Of a stretch of DNA of 9,465 nt, positions 1 through 6,869 are shown piece after piece. The notes below the pieces were generated by a model, which was not told the DNA's origin, ran no database searches, and saw only the letters and a list, made by a program, of their open reading frames with translations. How positions within the stretch are numbered: position 1 is the stretch's first letter; each line of letters opens with the position of its first letter. Origin of the DNA: Treponema sp. (lineage in GTDB: Bacteria > Spirochaetota > Spirochaetia > Treponematales > Breznakiellaceae); NCBI GenBank assembly GCA_009785045.1, contig WQXC01000066.1, positions 1 through 9,465 of the forward strand, read 5' to 3'. Made by a program: the position numbers and the translations under genes.

Positions 1-1
1 C

Positions 2-1432
2 GACCTTGTTGATGAAGCCGCAAGCCGTTTAAAAATGGAATTGGACAGCCGTCCGACAGAACTTGATAAACTTGAACGAAAACTTTTACAGCTCTCGATT
101 GAAAGACAGGCGCTTTCGCGCGAAGAAGATTCCGCATCAAAAGAACGCCTTCTAAAACTGGAAAAAGAAATCGCAGACCTTACAGCAGAACGTGACGCGA
201 TGAAAGTACGCTGGGAAAACGAAAAAATTGATATTCAAAAAATACGCGAACTAAAGCAGCGTATTGAAGAACTAAAAATAGAAGAAACACGGTATGAGCG
301 TGACGGAGATTTATCCAGAGCAGCGGAAGTAAAGCATGGAAAAATCCCGGAAGCGCAAAAACAGCTTACACTACTGACAGATCAAATGGAAATAAAGAGA
401 GCCGCCGCTGCCAGCAGCACTTCTTCTGGCGGCGCTGCTTTGTTACGCGAAGAAGTATGCGAAGAGGATATCGCAGGTGTTGTATCGGCATGGACAGGGA
501 TTCCAGTATCAAAAATGCTTTCCGGCGAATTGCAAAAATATTTAGACCTGGAAAAAGTATTGGAAAAACGGGTTGTCGGTCAGGATGAGGCGCTTGCCGC
601 TGTCGCCGATGCAATCAGGCGAAACAAAGCGGGGTTATCCGATGCGGCGCGCCCGCTGGGTTCATTCCTGTTTCTTGGACCGACCGGCGTCGGCAAAACT
701 GAACTTGCAAAAACACTTGCGGAATTTTTATTTAACGATGAAAAAGCGCTTACAAGAATTGACATGAGCGAATACGGCGAGAAACATTCTGTTAGCCGTT
801 TAATTGGCGCGCCGCCGGGGTATGTCGGCTACGAACAGGGCGGGCAATTAACAGAGGCAGTCAGGCGCCGTCCCTACAGTGTTATCCTTTTTGACGAGAT
901 AGAAAAAGCGCACCAGGAAGTGTTTAACGTATTTTTACAAATACTCGACGACGGACGCCTGACAGACGGACAGGGACGGGTTGTAGATTTTAAAAATGTA
1001 ATTATCATAATGACGAGTAACCTTGGCTCAGATTTAATACTGGAATCGGAAAATCAGGAAAAATTGCGTGTATCACTTATGGAACTTTTAAAACAAAGTT
1101 TCAGACCGGAGTTTATCAATCGGATTGACGAAACAGTAATTTTTAACAGGCTTGGTAAAAATGAAATTGGTAAAATAGTTGATATTCAACTAACACGATT
1201 AACAGAGCGGCTTTCTGAGCGTAAGATTACGCTAAAACTGACAAATACTGCAAAAAACCTGCTTGCAGAGCGCGGGTACGATCCGTTGTTTGGAGCGCGT
1301 CCGCTTAAACGTACAATTCAAAGCGATCTGGAAAACCCGCTTGCAAAACATGTTATTAGCGGGATGATCCGCGAAGGAGACATCGTTACTGCAGATGTCT
1401 CTTCCGGCGAAATTGTTTTTAAGAAAGATTAA
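2..1432 (+). CDS. clpB: ATP-dependent disaggregase ClpB, C-terminal part (5' end cut by window)
   Basis: ClpB is a hexameric AAA+ ATPase of the cytoplasm that threads aggregated proteins through its pore together with DnaK/DnaJ/GrpE. The frame is open from base 2, so the ATG at 35 is an internal Met and the N domain and first ATPase domain lie upstream. The 476 visible residues begin at the end of NBD1 (DLVDEAASRLKME), followed by the charged coiled-coil M domain (about 15-130), an Ala/Ser/Gly-rich linker (about 133-147) and the second ATPase domain. That domain has Walker A GPTGVGKT (226-233), pore loop GYVGY (273-277), Walker B VILFDE (294-299), sensor-1 MTSNLGS (337-343), arginine-finger region FRPEFINRIDE (367-377) and the C-terminal GARPLKRTIQ (431-440). 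The M domain separates it from ClpA and ClpC. Nothing looks broken. The stop overlaps that of the convergent lipoprotein gene. Confidence 0.97.
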   Translation, partial: DLVDEAASRLKMELDSRPTELDKLERKLLQLSIERQALSREEDSASKERLLKLEKEIADLTAERDAMKVRWENEKIDIQKIRELKQRIEELKIEETRYERDGDLSRAAEVKHGKIPEAQKQLTLLTDQMEIKRAAAASSTSSGGAALLREEVCEEDIAGVVSAWTGIPVSKMLSGELQKYLDLEKVLEKRVVGQDEALAAVADAIRRNKAGLSDAARPLGSFLFLGPTGVGKTELAKTLAEFLFNDEKALTRIDMSEYGEKHSVSRLIGAPPGYVGYEQGGQLTEAVRRRPYSVILFDEIEKAHQEVFNVFLQILDDGRLTDGQGRVVDFKNVIIIMTSNLGSDLILESENQEKLRVSLMELLKQSFRPEFINRIDETVIFNRLGKNEIGKIVDIQLTRLTERLSERKITLKLTNTAKNLLAERGYDPLFGARPLKRTIQSDLENPLAKHVISGMIREGDIVTADVSSGEIVFKKD

Positions 1433-2574
1433 TTATCAATTTTTTTCAAAATCGAAAGCAGCTCCGCGCCGCGCATTGGCTGAGTCGGGCGGAAATTCCG
1501 TCCGTCAGGAAGAGACATTAATTCAGTTTCCACACAGCCCAAAATTGAATCAAAAAACGGCGAAAGCGCAGGCGTATCTGCAATAGGACTGCGGGGATTT
1601 GCTCCTGTCGCATAACGGGCAGAATAACGCGAAAGCATACCGCGGTCTGCGCGGGCTTCTGCATACAAGTACCAGATAAACCATGCTGCGCCTGCGCGTG
1701 TTACAGTTTCGTCCGCTCTTGGCCTAACAAGCGGCCATTGTGTTAATGTAACATCCTGGGAAAACGGAATAAACGAACGGTCAATAAGCCGGTTAAATAA
1801 TTCTGCATCACTAAGGTTTCTGCCCCCTGTTATAAATCGCAAAAGCTGTGTTTCATTTTTTGCAAGCGTAATGCAGTCGTTCCAGCTAATTGTTTCGCGT
1901 CCAAGCAAGCCAAGAGATCCTGCAGCTATGCCGCTTGTGTTTCGCAGTTCCCAGGCGCGGTTTCTTTCTGCTCCGTAACTATCGCTGTAAATCTTGTCTA
2001 TACCGGAAGAAAAAGCGATATCAAAAGCGCCGGCAGCTTCGGAAAAACGGTTAAGTTCAACAAGAGCCCTTCCTCTTTCAATATTTAATTCACCAATACC
2101 GGAAGCGCTGTTAGGCGCAGTCCTTGGACTAAGAAGCGCCAATTCTTTTTCGATCATTTCCATTCTTTTTACAGGATCACCTTCAAGGCGTATACCTAAA
2201 ATGATCGAAGGAAGATTGCCAGGCGAAATAGAAACAGACAGCCGGTAAAGTCGCAAAGCTTCGCTGTATCTGCCTTCCAGAATAGCAAGCCTTCCCGACC
2301 ATGCGGTAAGTCTGCCTGAATAATCGGCATCAGCGGAGGATTCTTTTTCCATATTAACAATTAACTGCCGCGCCGATGTAATTTCATTTTGCCTGCTGCG
2401 AGTATCACCGGCGCCGGAAGAAGCGGCTTCCAGAGGAACCATAACCGCTTCAAGTTCTGCAAGATTTTTTTCCATTTGGCTTCTGTGGCTGTTTATCGAT
2501 ATGTCTCCCATCGAAGTACATGCAAAAAAGAACGCTGCCGCAAAAAATAAAATCGTTATCTGAAGATACTTCAT
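1429..2574 (-). CDS. lipoprotein with TPR-like repeats and an SLH-like C-terminus
   Basis: A 381-residue exported protein. It opens with a short basic start, a hydrophobic run (4-18) and a lipobox FFAC with Cys19, so it is probably a lipid-anchored envelope protein. Residues about 85-190 contain two TPR-like helical pairs (around AILEGRYSEALRLYRLSVSISPG and GRALVELNRFSEAAGAF). The last ~90 residues resemble an S-layer-homology module: VTRAGAAWFIWYL (291-303), then IADTPALSPFFDSILGCVE and LPDGRNFRPTQPMRGAELLSIL (355-376), matching the usual pattern of RAE-like start, FxD/A-I middle and DGxFxPxxPxxRAE end. The start is fixed by GAGAGG at 2581-2586, six bases before the ATG. It begins 14 bases after the stop of the 902-residue gene, so the two are very likely one operon. 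SLH domains often bind cell-wall polymers; that role here is inference. The exact family was not identified. Confidence 0.88.
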   Translation of the reverse strand: MKYLQITILFFAAAFFFACTSMGDISINSHRSQMEKNLAELEAVMVPLEAASSGAGDTRSRQNEITSARQLIVNMEKESSADADYSGRLTAWSGRLAILEGRYSEALRLYRLSVSISPGNLPSIILGIRLEGDPVKRMEMIEKELALLSPRTAPNSASGIGELNIERGRALVELNRFSEAAGAFDIAFSSGIDKIYSDSYGAERNRAWELRNTSGIAAGSLGLLGRETISWNDCITLAKNETQLLRFITGGRNLSDAELFNRLIDRSFIPFSQDVTLTQWPLVRPRADETVTRAGAAWFIWYLYAEARADRGMLSRYSARYATGANPRSPIADTPALSPFFDSILGCVETELMSLPDGRNFRPTQPMRGAELLSILKKIDN

Positions 2575-2588
2575 TTAATTCCTCTCTG

Positions 2589-5297
2589 TTATTTAAATTG
2601 CCACCGGTATAATCTTCTGTCCATTCCCATGCCGAAAATTTCAGCCTTTCTGTTGCCTTGTGCAGGAACAAAGAACGGTCTTCCCCACACAGGAAGAGGA
2701 AAACCTTCCAGTGAGCGGAAGTGGTGTGTAAAAGCGTAAAGCGCATTACCCTCGCCTGTTATGTAAACTTCCGGCCTTTTATCTCCGTCACTGTCAAAAA
2801 TAACTATGCAGCCTTCTTCCATTACAGAAAAACCCGGAATGTTCTGATACAGAACTTCGCCGTCCAGACTTACGCGGAAAAAGGTTCCGTCAGACGAAGC
2901 AAGCCACAGATATTCGCCGTCAAAAACCGGTTGAATATAAAACACGCCGTTTAAATTAATCGGGAACGAAGAAAGAAGCTCTGCGTATTCATCATACACC
3001 AAAAGCTGACCGGATTGATTAACAAAAGCTACCAATACACGGTTGTTATGCGTAAATAAATGCGGAGAACCAAAACCGACGCCGAAAACAGCATCGTCTT
3101 CGTCTTCATATTCCTCGTCATCACTTTCGCTGTCTGTTCTGCCGGAAGCGCTGCTGACTGCTATCGGCGCAGGCCAGTTGGCTAAAGGTCTTCCGTTTCC
3201 ATCAAGAAGCCAAATTTCGCCAAAGAAACTTTTTGGGTAAACAGCGGCATAAACACTATTGCCTCTCCTTGTTGAAACAGTTAAAAAAGAAGGAGGAGAG
3301 CGAAGAGCGGCAATAAACCTTGTTTCCCATTCTCCATGCCTGCCGTTTTCATCGATAGTGTGAACTTTTCCGTCTTCGTCACAAAGATAAAGTTTGCCTT
3401 CATATGCCTGCGGAGCAGAAGACAACCTTAGCCCCGTAAGAATCGGGAAGCCGGAAGTTATTTCCATGTCGCTGTCTACCAGCGTTACGCGTCCGCGATC
3501 TGTTACTACCCATGCAGCGCCGGAACCAACACCGTCTGCAGGAATAACCCAATGGTTCCCCTGACCAGAAAGTTCCTTAATACTGTTATCTGCAATTCTG
3601 AACGAAACCGCATTGCCACCGGAAGCAAAAAACAACCTGTTATCCTCTGCCCTGCCCGATCCGTAAATACGGTTCGAAGGTCTTCCGCCGATATCGATTG
3701 GATATCCTTTTACAAGCGTTACTCCGCTGCCAAGACCCGGAACAAGAGAGAAAGAAAAATCTACTACGCCTCTATCGAAGCTAAGACGCACAAGTCCCTG
3801 GCGGTAAAGCGATAAAAATCCGCTGAGCGCTGTATTTTTTCGCAGAAAGAACGGTATGGAGAGATCGAGTGAATAATATAAATTAAAAGAACTGGCAACG
3901 GTCTTTCCTCCGGCAATATTACGCCATGCCGCAGTTCTGGGCAAAACATCATTTCTTTGCATTGCGCGTAACGCCGCAAGCAGAGCGTCAGCCGATTCGC
4001 TTACAATGAAAAAATCCCTGTATATTGTGTAGTAGGGAGAAGGAATAAAAATATCCCAACGGCGTAAGAGTGACTGCAGAAATTCCGGAACTTCAATGCG
4101 GGGAATACGCACTCCGTCAAGATTCAATCTTACGTTTTCGTTAAGCGCAAATGATCTGAACGCGCGATCAAAAACTTCCTGTCTTTTTCGTTCATCAGCA
4201 ATTTGAATTGCATAAACCGGATGAGGCCGCCCTTCCATTCCAAAAGCCGCGAACTCATTTCCCGACCAGGAAAAAAGCAAATCGTTAAGCGTTAAGCCAA
4301 GAATTGTCCGGGAAGAACTATCTGCCGTCCGCAGAGCATCATCAAGTCCCGGCGTAAAAATAAGCGCCGTCTGGTAAAGTTCTTCCAGCGTACCTGCCGA
4401 AAGAATTGTCGCATATTGCGCATCCGCAGGAATACGTTCCGCAATACCCGGTACGCGGGATCGCTGCTGAAGCAAATTATTTAAACTAGCCTGACCGGAT
4501 GACAATGGCGCAGACAGCCGGAATTCAATTTTTCTGGGATAAATCGAGATACCTGCTTCTACCCTGGAATCAAAATCGATGTTACTAATAATTGCCGCAA
4601 TACCGGGATCCTGATCTGCAAAAAGTTCGCCGATAAAATCATTGGAGAGCATAAGAGCAGCGTCGTAATCTGAAGGTTTAATCGTATTGAATGCGGCAAT
4701 ATGACCGGAATGATCTGCAGACCGCGATTCAAAAACCCGTGAACTGTCGGTAATAAAAAGCAGGTTTCGATACGGGCCGATAAACAATGTCGTATCATCC
4801 AAACGGAATTCAAACCGGGAGTTTTTTCCGGCTTGTACATAGTAAAGATTTGGAATATTAACAATTCCGGAAATAGTCGGGAGTATCCGCAGGAACGGAG
4901 AAAAAAGACCCATATCCCAAACAGCCATAAATTTCCCCGTATCAGACCCGGAAGGCAACAGAGCAAATTCCATATTCCCGCGGGCAGCAAGGCGCAAAAA
5001 GCCGTGTTTAAGAATGTTTCTTTCTTTTAACATTTCCAGAATAGGCGCTGCAGAAGCAAATGCAGGCACAGTAGAAATATCATCAAGGGACTCGTGGGAC
5101 AAAACCCCTTCCAGAAGCCGTACCGGATTGGAAACACTGACACGCAGTGATACCGAATCGGGAATTACATAAGCGGCATTAATCCGTCCAATTAATGAAA
5201 AGGCAGTCCAGGCGATAAAAATAAAGCCAAGAATGCAGAGTACGATTATCAATACTTTTAATAATTTACTGGCGGCAGGTTTATCGTCGTTTTCCAT
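2589..5297 (-). CDS. membrane-anchored 902-residue protein, DUF3352-like N-terminal half and beta-propeller-like C-terminal half
   Basis: A large protein with an N-terminal signal-anchor: residues 11-36 are a hydrophobic helix after a short charged, Lys-containing start, with no lipobox or clear signal-peptidase site. The bulk should therefore lie outside the inner membrane. Residues about 40-520 alternate strand-rich and helical stretches and resemble the DUF3352 type (for example the FSWSGNEFAAFGMEGRPHPVYAIQI segment around 342-366); this assignment is moderate. Residues about 540-902 read as propeller blades of the PQQ/FG-GAP type: repeated strand patterns, GFPI/SSFPI/GFPL motifs (616, 777, 865), DEDGKVHTIDENG (640-652) and a calcium-loop-like DSDGDKRPEVY (835-845). 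A run of acidic residues (722-735) interrupts one blade. No catalytic motif is seen; a structural or binding role in the envelope is inference. No Shine-Dalgarno is visible before the ATG, but a TACAAT lies six bases upstream, so its message may be leaderless. The downstream lipoprotein starts 14 bases on. Confidence 0.9.
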   Translation of the reverse strand: MENDDKPAASKLLKVLIIVLCILGFIFIAWTAFSLIGRINAAYVIPDSVSLRVSVSNPVRLLEGVLSHESLDDISTVPAFASAAPILEMLKERNILKHGFLRLAARGNMEFALLPSGSDTGKFMAVWDMGLFSPFLRILPTISGIVNIPNLYYVQAGKNSRFEFRLDDTTLFIGPYRNLLFITDSSRVFESRSADHSGHIAAFNTIKPSDYDAALMLSNDFIGELFADQDPGIAAIISNIDFDSRVEAGISIYPRKIEFRLSAPLSSGQASLNNLLQQRSRVPGIAERIPADAQYATILSAGTLEELYQTALIFTPGLDDALRTADSSSRTILGLTLNDLLFSWSGNEFAAFGMEGRPHPVYAIQIADERKRQEVFDRAFRSFALNENVRLNLDGVRIPRIEVPEFLQSLLRRWDIFIPSPYYTIYRDFFIVSESADALLAALRAMQRNDVLPRTAAWRNIAGGKTVASSFNLYYSLDLSIPFFLRKNTALSGFLSLYRQGLVRLSFDRGVVDFSFSLVPGLGSGVTLVKGYPIDIGGRPSNRIYGSGRAEDNRLFFASGGNAVSFRIADNSIKELSGQGNHWVIPADGVGSGAAWVVTDRGRVTLVDSDMEITSGFPILTGLRLSSAPQAYEGKLYLCDEDGKVHTIDENGRHGEWETRFIAALRSPPSFLTVSTRRGNSVYAAVYPKSFFGEIWLLDGNGRPLANWPAPIAVSSASGRTDSESDDEEYEDEDDAVFGVGFGSPHLFTHNNRVLVAFVNQSGQLLVYDEYAELLSSFPINLNGVFYIQPVFDGEYLWLASSDGTFFRVSLDGEVLYQNIPGFSVMEEGCIVIFDSDGDKRPEVYITGEGNALYAFTHHFRSLEGFPLPVWGRPFFVPAQGNRKAEIFGMGMDRRLYRWQFK

Positions 5298-5303
5298 ACA
5301 CAG

Positions 5304-5332
5304 ATTGTAGTTTATCGGAGAGAAAAAATGAA
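5304..5332 (-). promoter_or_regulatory. possible promoter for the 902-residue gene, giving a leaderless mRNA
   Basis: Minus-strand TACAAT (5304-5309; 5 of 6 against TATAAT) lies exactly six bases before the ATG, with a poor -35 match TTCATT (5327-5332) 17 bases further up. Transcription would start at or next to the A of the ATG. It would let the large gene be expressed independently of the hairpin just upstream. The weak -35 keeps this tentative. Confidence 0.3.
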
Positions 5333-5352
5333 GAACCCGGCTGCCCGGATTC
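5323..5352 (-). terminator. intrinsic terminator or attenuator between the microprotein and the 902-residue gene
   Basis: Read on the minus strand, GAATCCGG, loop GCAG and CCGGGTTC form an eight-pair stem (5345-5352 with 5333-5340) with one U-G wobble. TTCA and six T (5323-5328) follow. The stem begins at the last base of the microprotein stop codon. It should end or reduce transcription coming from the 5557-5583 promoter before it reaches the large envelope gene. Confidence 0.7.
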
Positions 5353-5522
5353 TAGGAATGTTTATCGCCTGGAGAACCCTCTGTTTTATCGGTTTCACCC
5401 TGACCAGAGGCAGATTTGGCAAAAACAAGCGCCTGGAGGATACCCAGGATATACTCCTGCTGTTCTTCATTGAGTAAAGAGAAGTCATCGCAAACTTTCT
5501 TAAGTTTTTCCTCTTGAACCAT
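5352..5522 (-). CDS. 56-residue microprotein divergent from the XRE regulator
   Basis: The ATG at 5522 opens a 56-codon frame ending in TAG at 5352. It is preceded by GGGGG (5527-5531) four bases before the start, a fair ribosome binding site, and by a perfect -10 box about 35 bases further up. The protein is acidic: a charged N-terminus (MVQEEKLKKVCDD), a predicted amphipathic helix (residues 14-36, FSLLNEEQQEYILGILQ and on) and a Gly/Thr/Ser/Glu-rich, probably disordered tail. The helix follows the same F-x2-L-x4-Q-[DE]-Y pattern as the C-terminal tail of the regulator encoded divergently at 5624-5974. A terminator-like hairpin begins at the stop codon. Function is unknown; a regulator-binding peptide is inference. 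A longer frame over the same bases (5312-5533) has weaker start signals and a less protein-like composition, so I prefer this one. Confidence 0.65.
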   Translation of the reverse strand: MVQEEKLKKVCDDFSLLNEEQQEYILGILQALVFAKSASGQGETDKTEGSPGDKHS

Positions 5523-5547
5523 CCTACCCCCAATAAAACACTCTATA

Positions 5548-5577
5548 TGTGAGAATATTATACTATTTTGTGAGAAT
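5548..5577. repeat. direct repeats TGTGAGAAT, likely operator
   Basis: Two exact copies of TGTGAGAAT at 5548-5556 and 5569-5577 start 21 bp apart, about two helical turns, so both present the same DNA face. They bracket the minus-strand TATAAT at 5557-5562. A weaker partial copy (AGTGAG, 5613-5618) lies just before the XRE gene. The position suits binding by the adjacent XRE regulator, which would cover the minus promoter; the identity of the binder is inference. Confidence 0.55.
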
Positions 5578-5583
5578 TGTAAA
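5557..5583 (-). promoter_or_regulatory. sigma-70-type promoter for the microprotein (and possibly the envelope operon)
   Basis: On the minus strand there is a perfect TATAAT (5557-5562) and TTTACA (5578-5583; 5 of 6 against TTGACA) with a short spacer of 15 bases. A weaker TTGTTT gives a spacer of 18. Transcription would start near 5550 and reach the microprotein ATG after about 28 bases. The TGTGAGAAT repeats overlap or flank it on both sides. Confidence 0.55.
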
Positions 5584-5623
5584 CAAGTAAATCGAATCTA
5601 TCAACATTGCATAGTGAGTGTTA

Positions 5624-5974
5624 ATGTCGTATGATATGGATATGACAATTAGCAAACGCATTAGACATATACGACAGACGCTTAATATGTCGCAGGTTGA
5701 ATTTGCTAAAGCAATCTATATAAGCAACGGGTATATTGCAGAGCTAGAATGTGAACATCGAAAAGTAAATGACAGGATTATTCATTTAATATCGTTAACT
5801 TTTGGCGTTAATGAAAAGTGGATAAAAACCGGCGAAGGTAATATGTTTTTTAAAACACCTGGAGAGAAACTACAGCGTATGGTACATCTGTTTAACGAAC
5901 TACCGCCAAAATTCCAGGATTATGTAATGTTACAAATTCAGCAGTTGTTAAACGTTACTATTAATGAGCAATGA
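5624..5974 (+). CDS. XRE-family helix-turn-helix transcriptional regulator
   Basis: A 116-residue protein with one Cro/CI-type HTH domain at about residues 8-65. The HTH core is MSQVEFAKAIYISNGYIAELE (from residue 22), followed by the family-typical NEKWIKTGEGNMF (64-76). The C-terminal tail FNELPPKFQDYVMLQIQQLL (90-109) is a probable dimerisation helix. Single-domain proteins of this kind usually repress a nearby promoter, here probably the divergent one at 5557-5583. The start is uncertain. GTG at 5618, ATG at 5624 (AGTGAG five bases upstream), 5636 and 5642 are all in frame, and the family usually begins near the 5642 Met (MTISKRI), where TATGAT lies six bases upstream. The stop overlaps the start of the methyltransferase gene in ATGA, which implies translational coupling. 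Confidence 0.88.
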   Translation: MSYDMDMTISKRIRHIRQTLNMSQVEFAKAIYISNGYIAELECEHRKVNDRIIHLISLTFGVNEKWIKTGEGNMFFKTPGEKLQRMVHLFNELPPKFQDYVMLQIQQLLNVTINEQ

Positions 5975-6801
5975 TCCCACTGTATAAGCTTGATAAACTG
6001 CCCCGTACTCAGAAGCTGCGAAAGATAGCCAAGATATTCACAATGGCGGAAAACCGGCTGTTTTTGGCAGTGGGGAAAGGGATAGAAATCTTTAGCAGCG
6101 CTGAGCTTGTGTTTTTTGAAAGCGCTGTTAGATTGCTTTCACAGGATTCTCATTTTTCTCCGGAAAAGCAAAAAGTATTCGCAGAGGCAGCGGGTGTTTT
6201 TTCCGCTTCTGACGATGTAACCTTGTTCCGCCGCGCTCTAAACAGTATCAAACATATTTTACTTACAGAAACAGGAAAGGAGCAGGCTGACTGGGATTTT
6301 ACAGGCAGCGATGGAAAGCTTAACCCGGAAAAGCGGCAAGTATTTGAAGGTATGCATGTTTACATGGAAGATATCCGCTCCCCATTTAATGTGGGCGCAA
6401 TGTTCCGCACTGCAGAAAGTTTTGGCGTAGAAAAGATTATACTGTCTCCGTTTTGCGCAGATCCGCGCCACCGGCGTGCAGAGAGAACAGCGATGGGCTG
6501 TATCGATGTTGTACCATGGGAAAGGCGCGAATTATTTGCATCGGAGACTGCAGAGCAGGAAGCCTTGCCGATTTTCGCGCTTGAAACCGGAGGCACACCT
6601 CTGGATGAATTTCCATTTCCAAAACGCGGATTATTAATCGCCGGCTCCGAAGAACTGGGTGTAAGTCCCCGCGCGCTTGCAGCCGCAGACGCCTCTCTTG
6701 GCAGGGTATCCATTCCCTGTTACGGCACAAAGGCATCGCTTAATGTATCGGTAGCATTCGGGATTGCACTGCAGTATTGGCGCTCAAAAATGCACGCGTA
6801 G
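5971..6801 (+). CDS. SpoU/TrmH-family RNA 2'-O-methyltransferase
   Basis: A SPOUT-class enzyme transferring methyl from S-adenosylmethionine to a ribose 2'-OH of rRNA or tRNA in the cytoplasm. All three SpoU motifs are present in the C-terminal ~150 of 276 residues: motif 1 NVGAMFRTAESFG (140-152) with the conserved Asn and Arg, motif 2 IAGSEELGV (223-231), and motif 3 SIPCYGTKASLNVSVA (247-262) forming the trefoil-knot cofactor site. The N-terminal ~125 residues are helix-rich and not recognised; they may bind the substrate. Which nucleotide is modified cannot be read from the sequence. The ATG overlaps the regulator's TGA by four bases, so the two are made from one message. Composition is richer in GC than the DNA that follows. 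Confidence 0.92.
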   Translation: MIPLYKLDKLPRTQKLRKIAKIFTMAENRLFLAVGKGIEIFSSAELVFFESAVRLLSQDSHFSPEKQKVFAEAAGVFSASDDVTLFRRALNSIKHILLTETGKEQADWDFTGSDGKLNPEKRQVFEGMHVYMEDIRSPFNVGAMFRTAESFGVEKIILSPFCADPRHRRAERTAMGCIDVVPWERRELFASETAEQEALPIFALETGGTPLDEFPFPKRGLLIAGSEELGVSPRALAAADASLGRVSIPCYGTKASLNVSVAFGIALQYWRSKMHA

Positions 6802-6820
6802 CATGTGGATAACTTGACTG

Positions 6821-6845
6821 AAAAAAGCCCGGTTTTCGCCGGGCT
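6821..6845 (-). terminator. rho-independent terminator of the minus-strand remnant, possibly bidirectional
   Basis: A seven-pair stem AGCCCGG/CCGGGCT (6826-6832 with 6839-6845) encloses a six-base loop. On the minus strand it runs into six T (6821-6826), a textbook terminator 24 bases after the stop codon of the remnant at 6870. On the plus strand it follows the methyltransferase stop by 24 bases, but the trailing CCACTTTTG is a poor T tract, so termination there should be weaker. Confidence 0.8.
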
Positions 6846-6869
6846 CCACTTTTGTGTACATTAGCAGAA

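Noticed and set aside
4559..4990. Minus-strand 143-codon frame within the 902-residue gene
   Set aside because: It is an alternative frame of the same strand with Leu/Ile-rich, motif-free sequence, while the main frame is continuous across it.
5312..5533. Minus-strand 73-codon frame overlapping the microprotein
   Set aside because: Its basic, Arg- and aromatic-rich product looks like an out-of-frame reading. The 5352-5522 frame has a binding site, ends at the terminator and shares a helix pattern with the regulator.
6259..6736. Several minus-strand frames inside the methyltransferase gene
   Set aside because: They are shadows of a well-supported coding region with all three SpoU motifs, and have no signals of their own.
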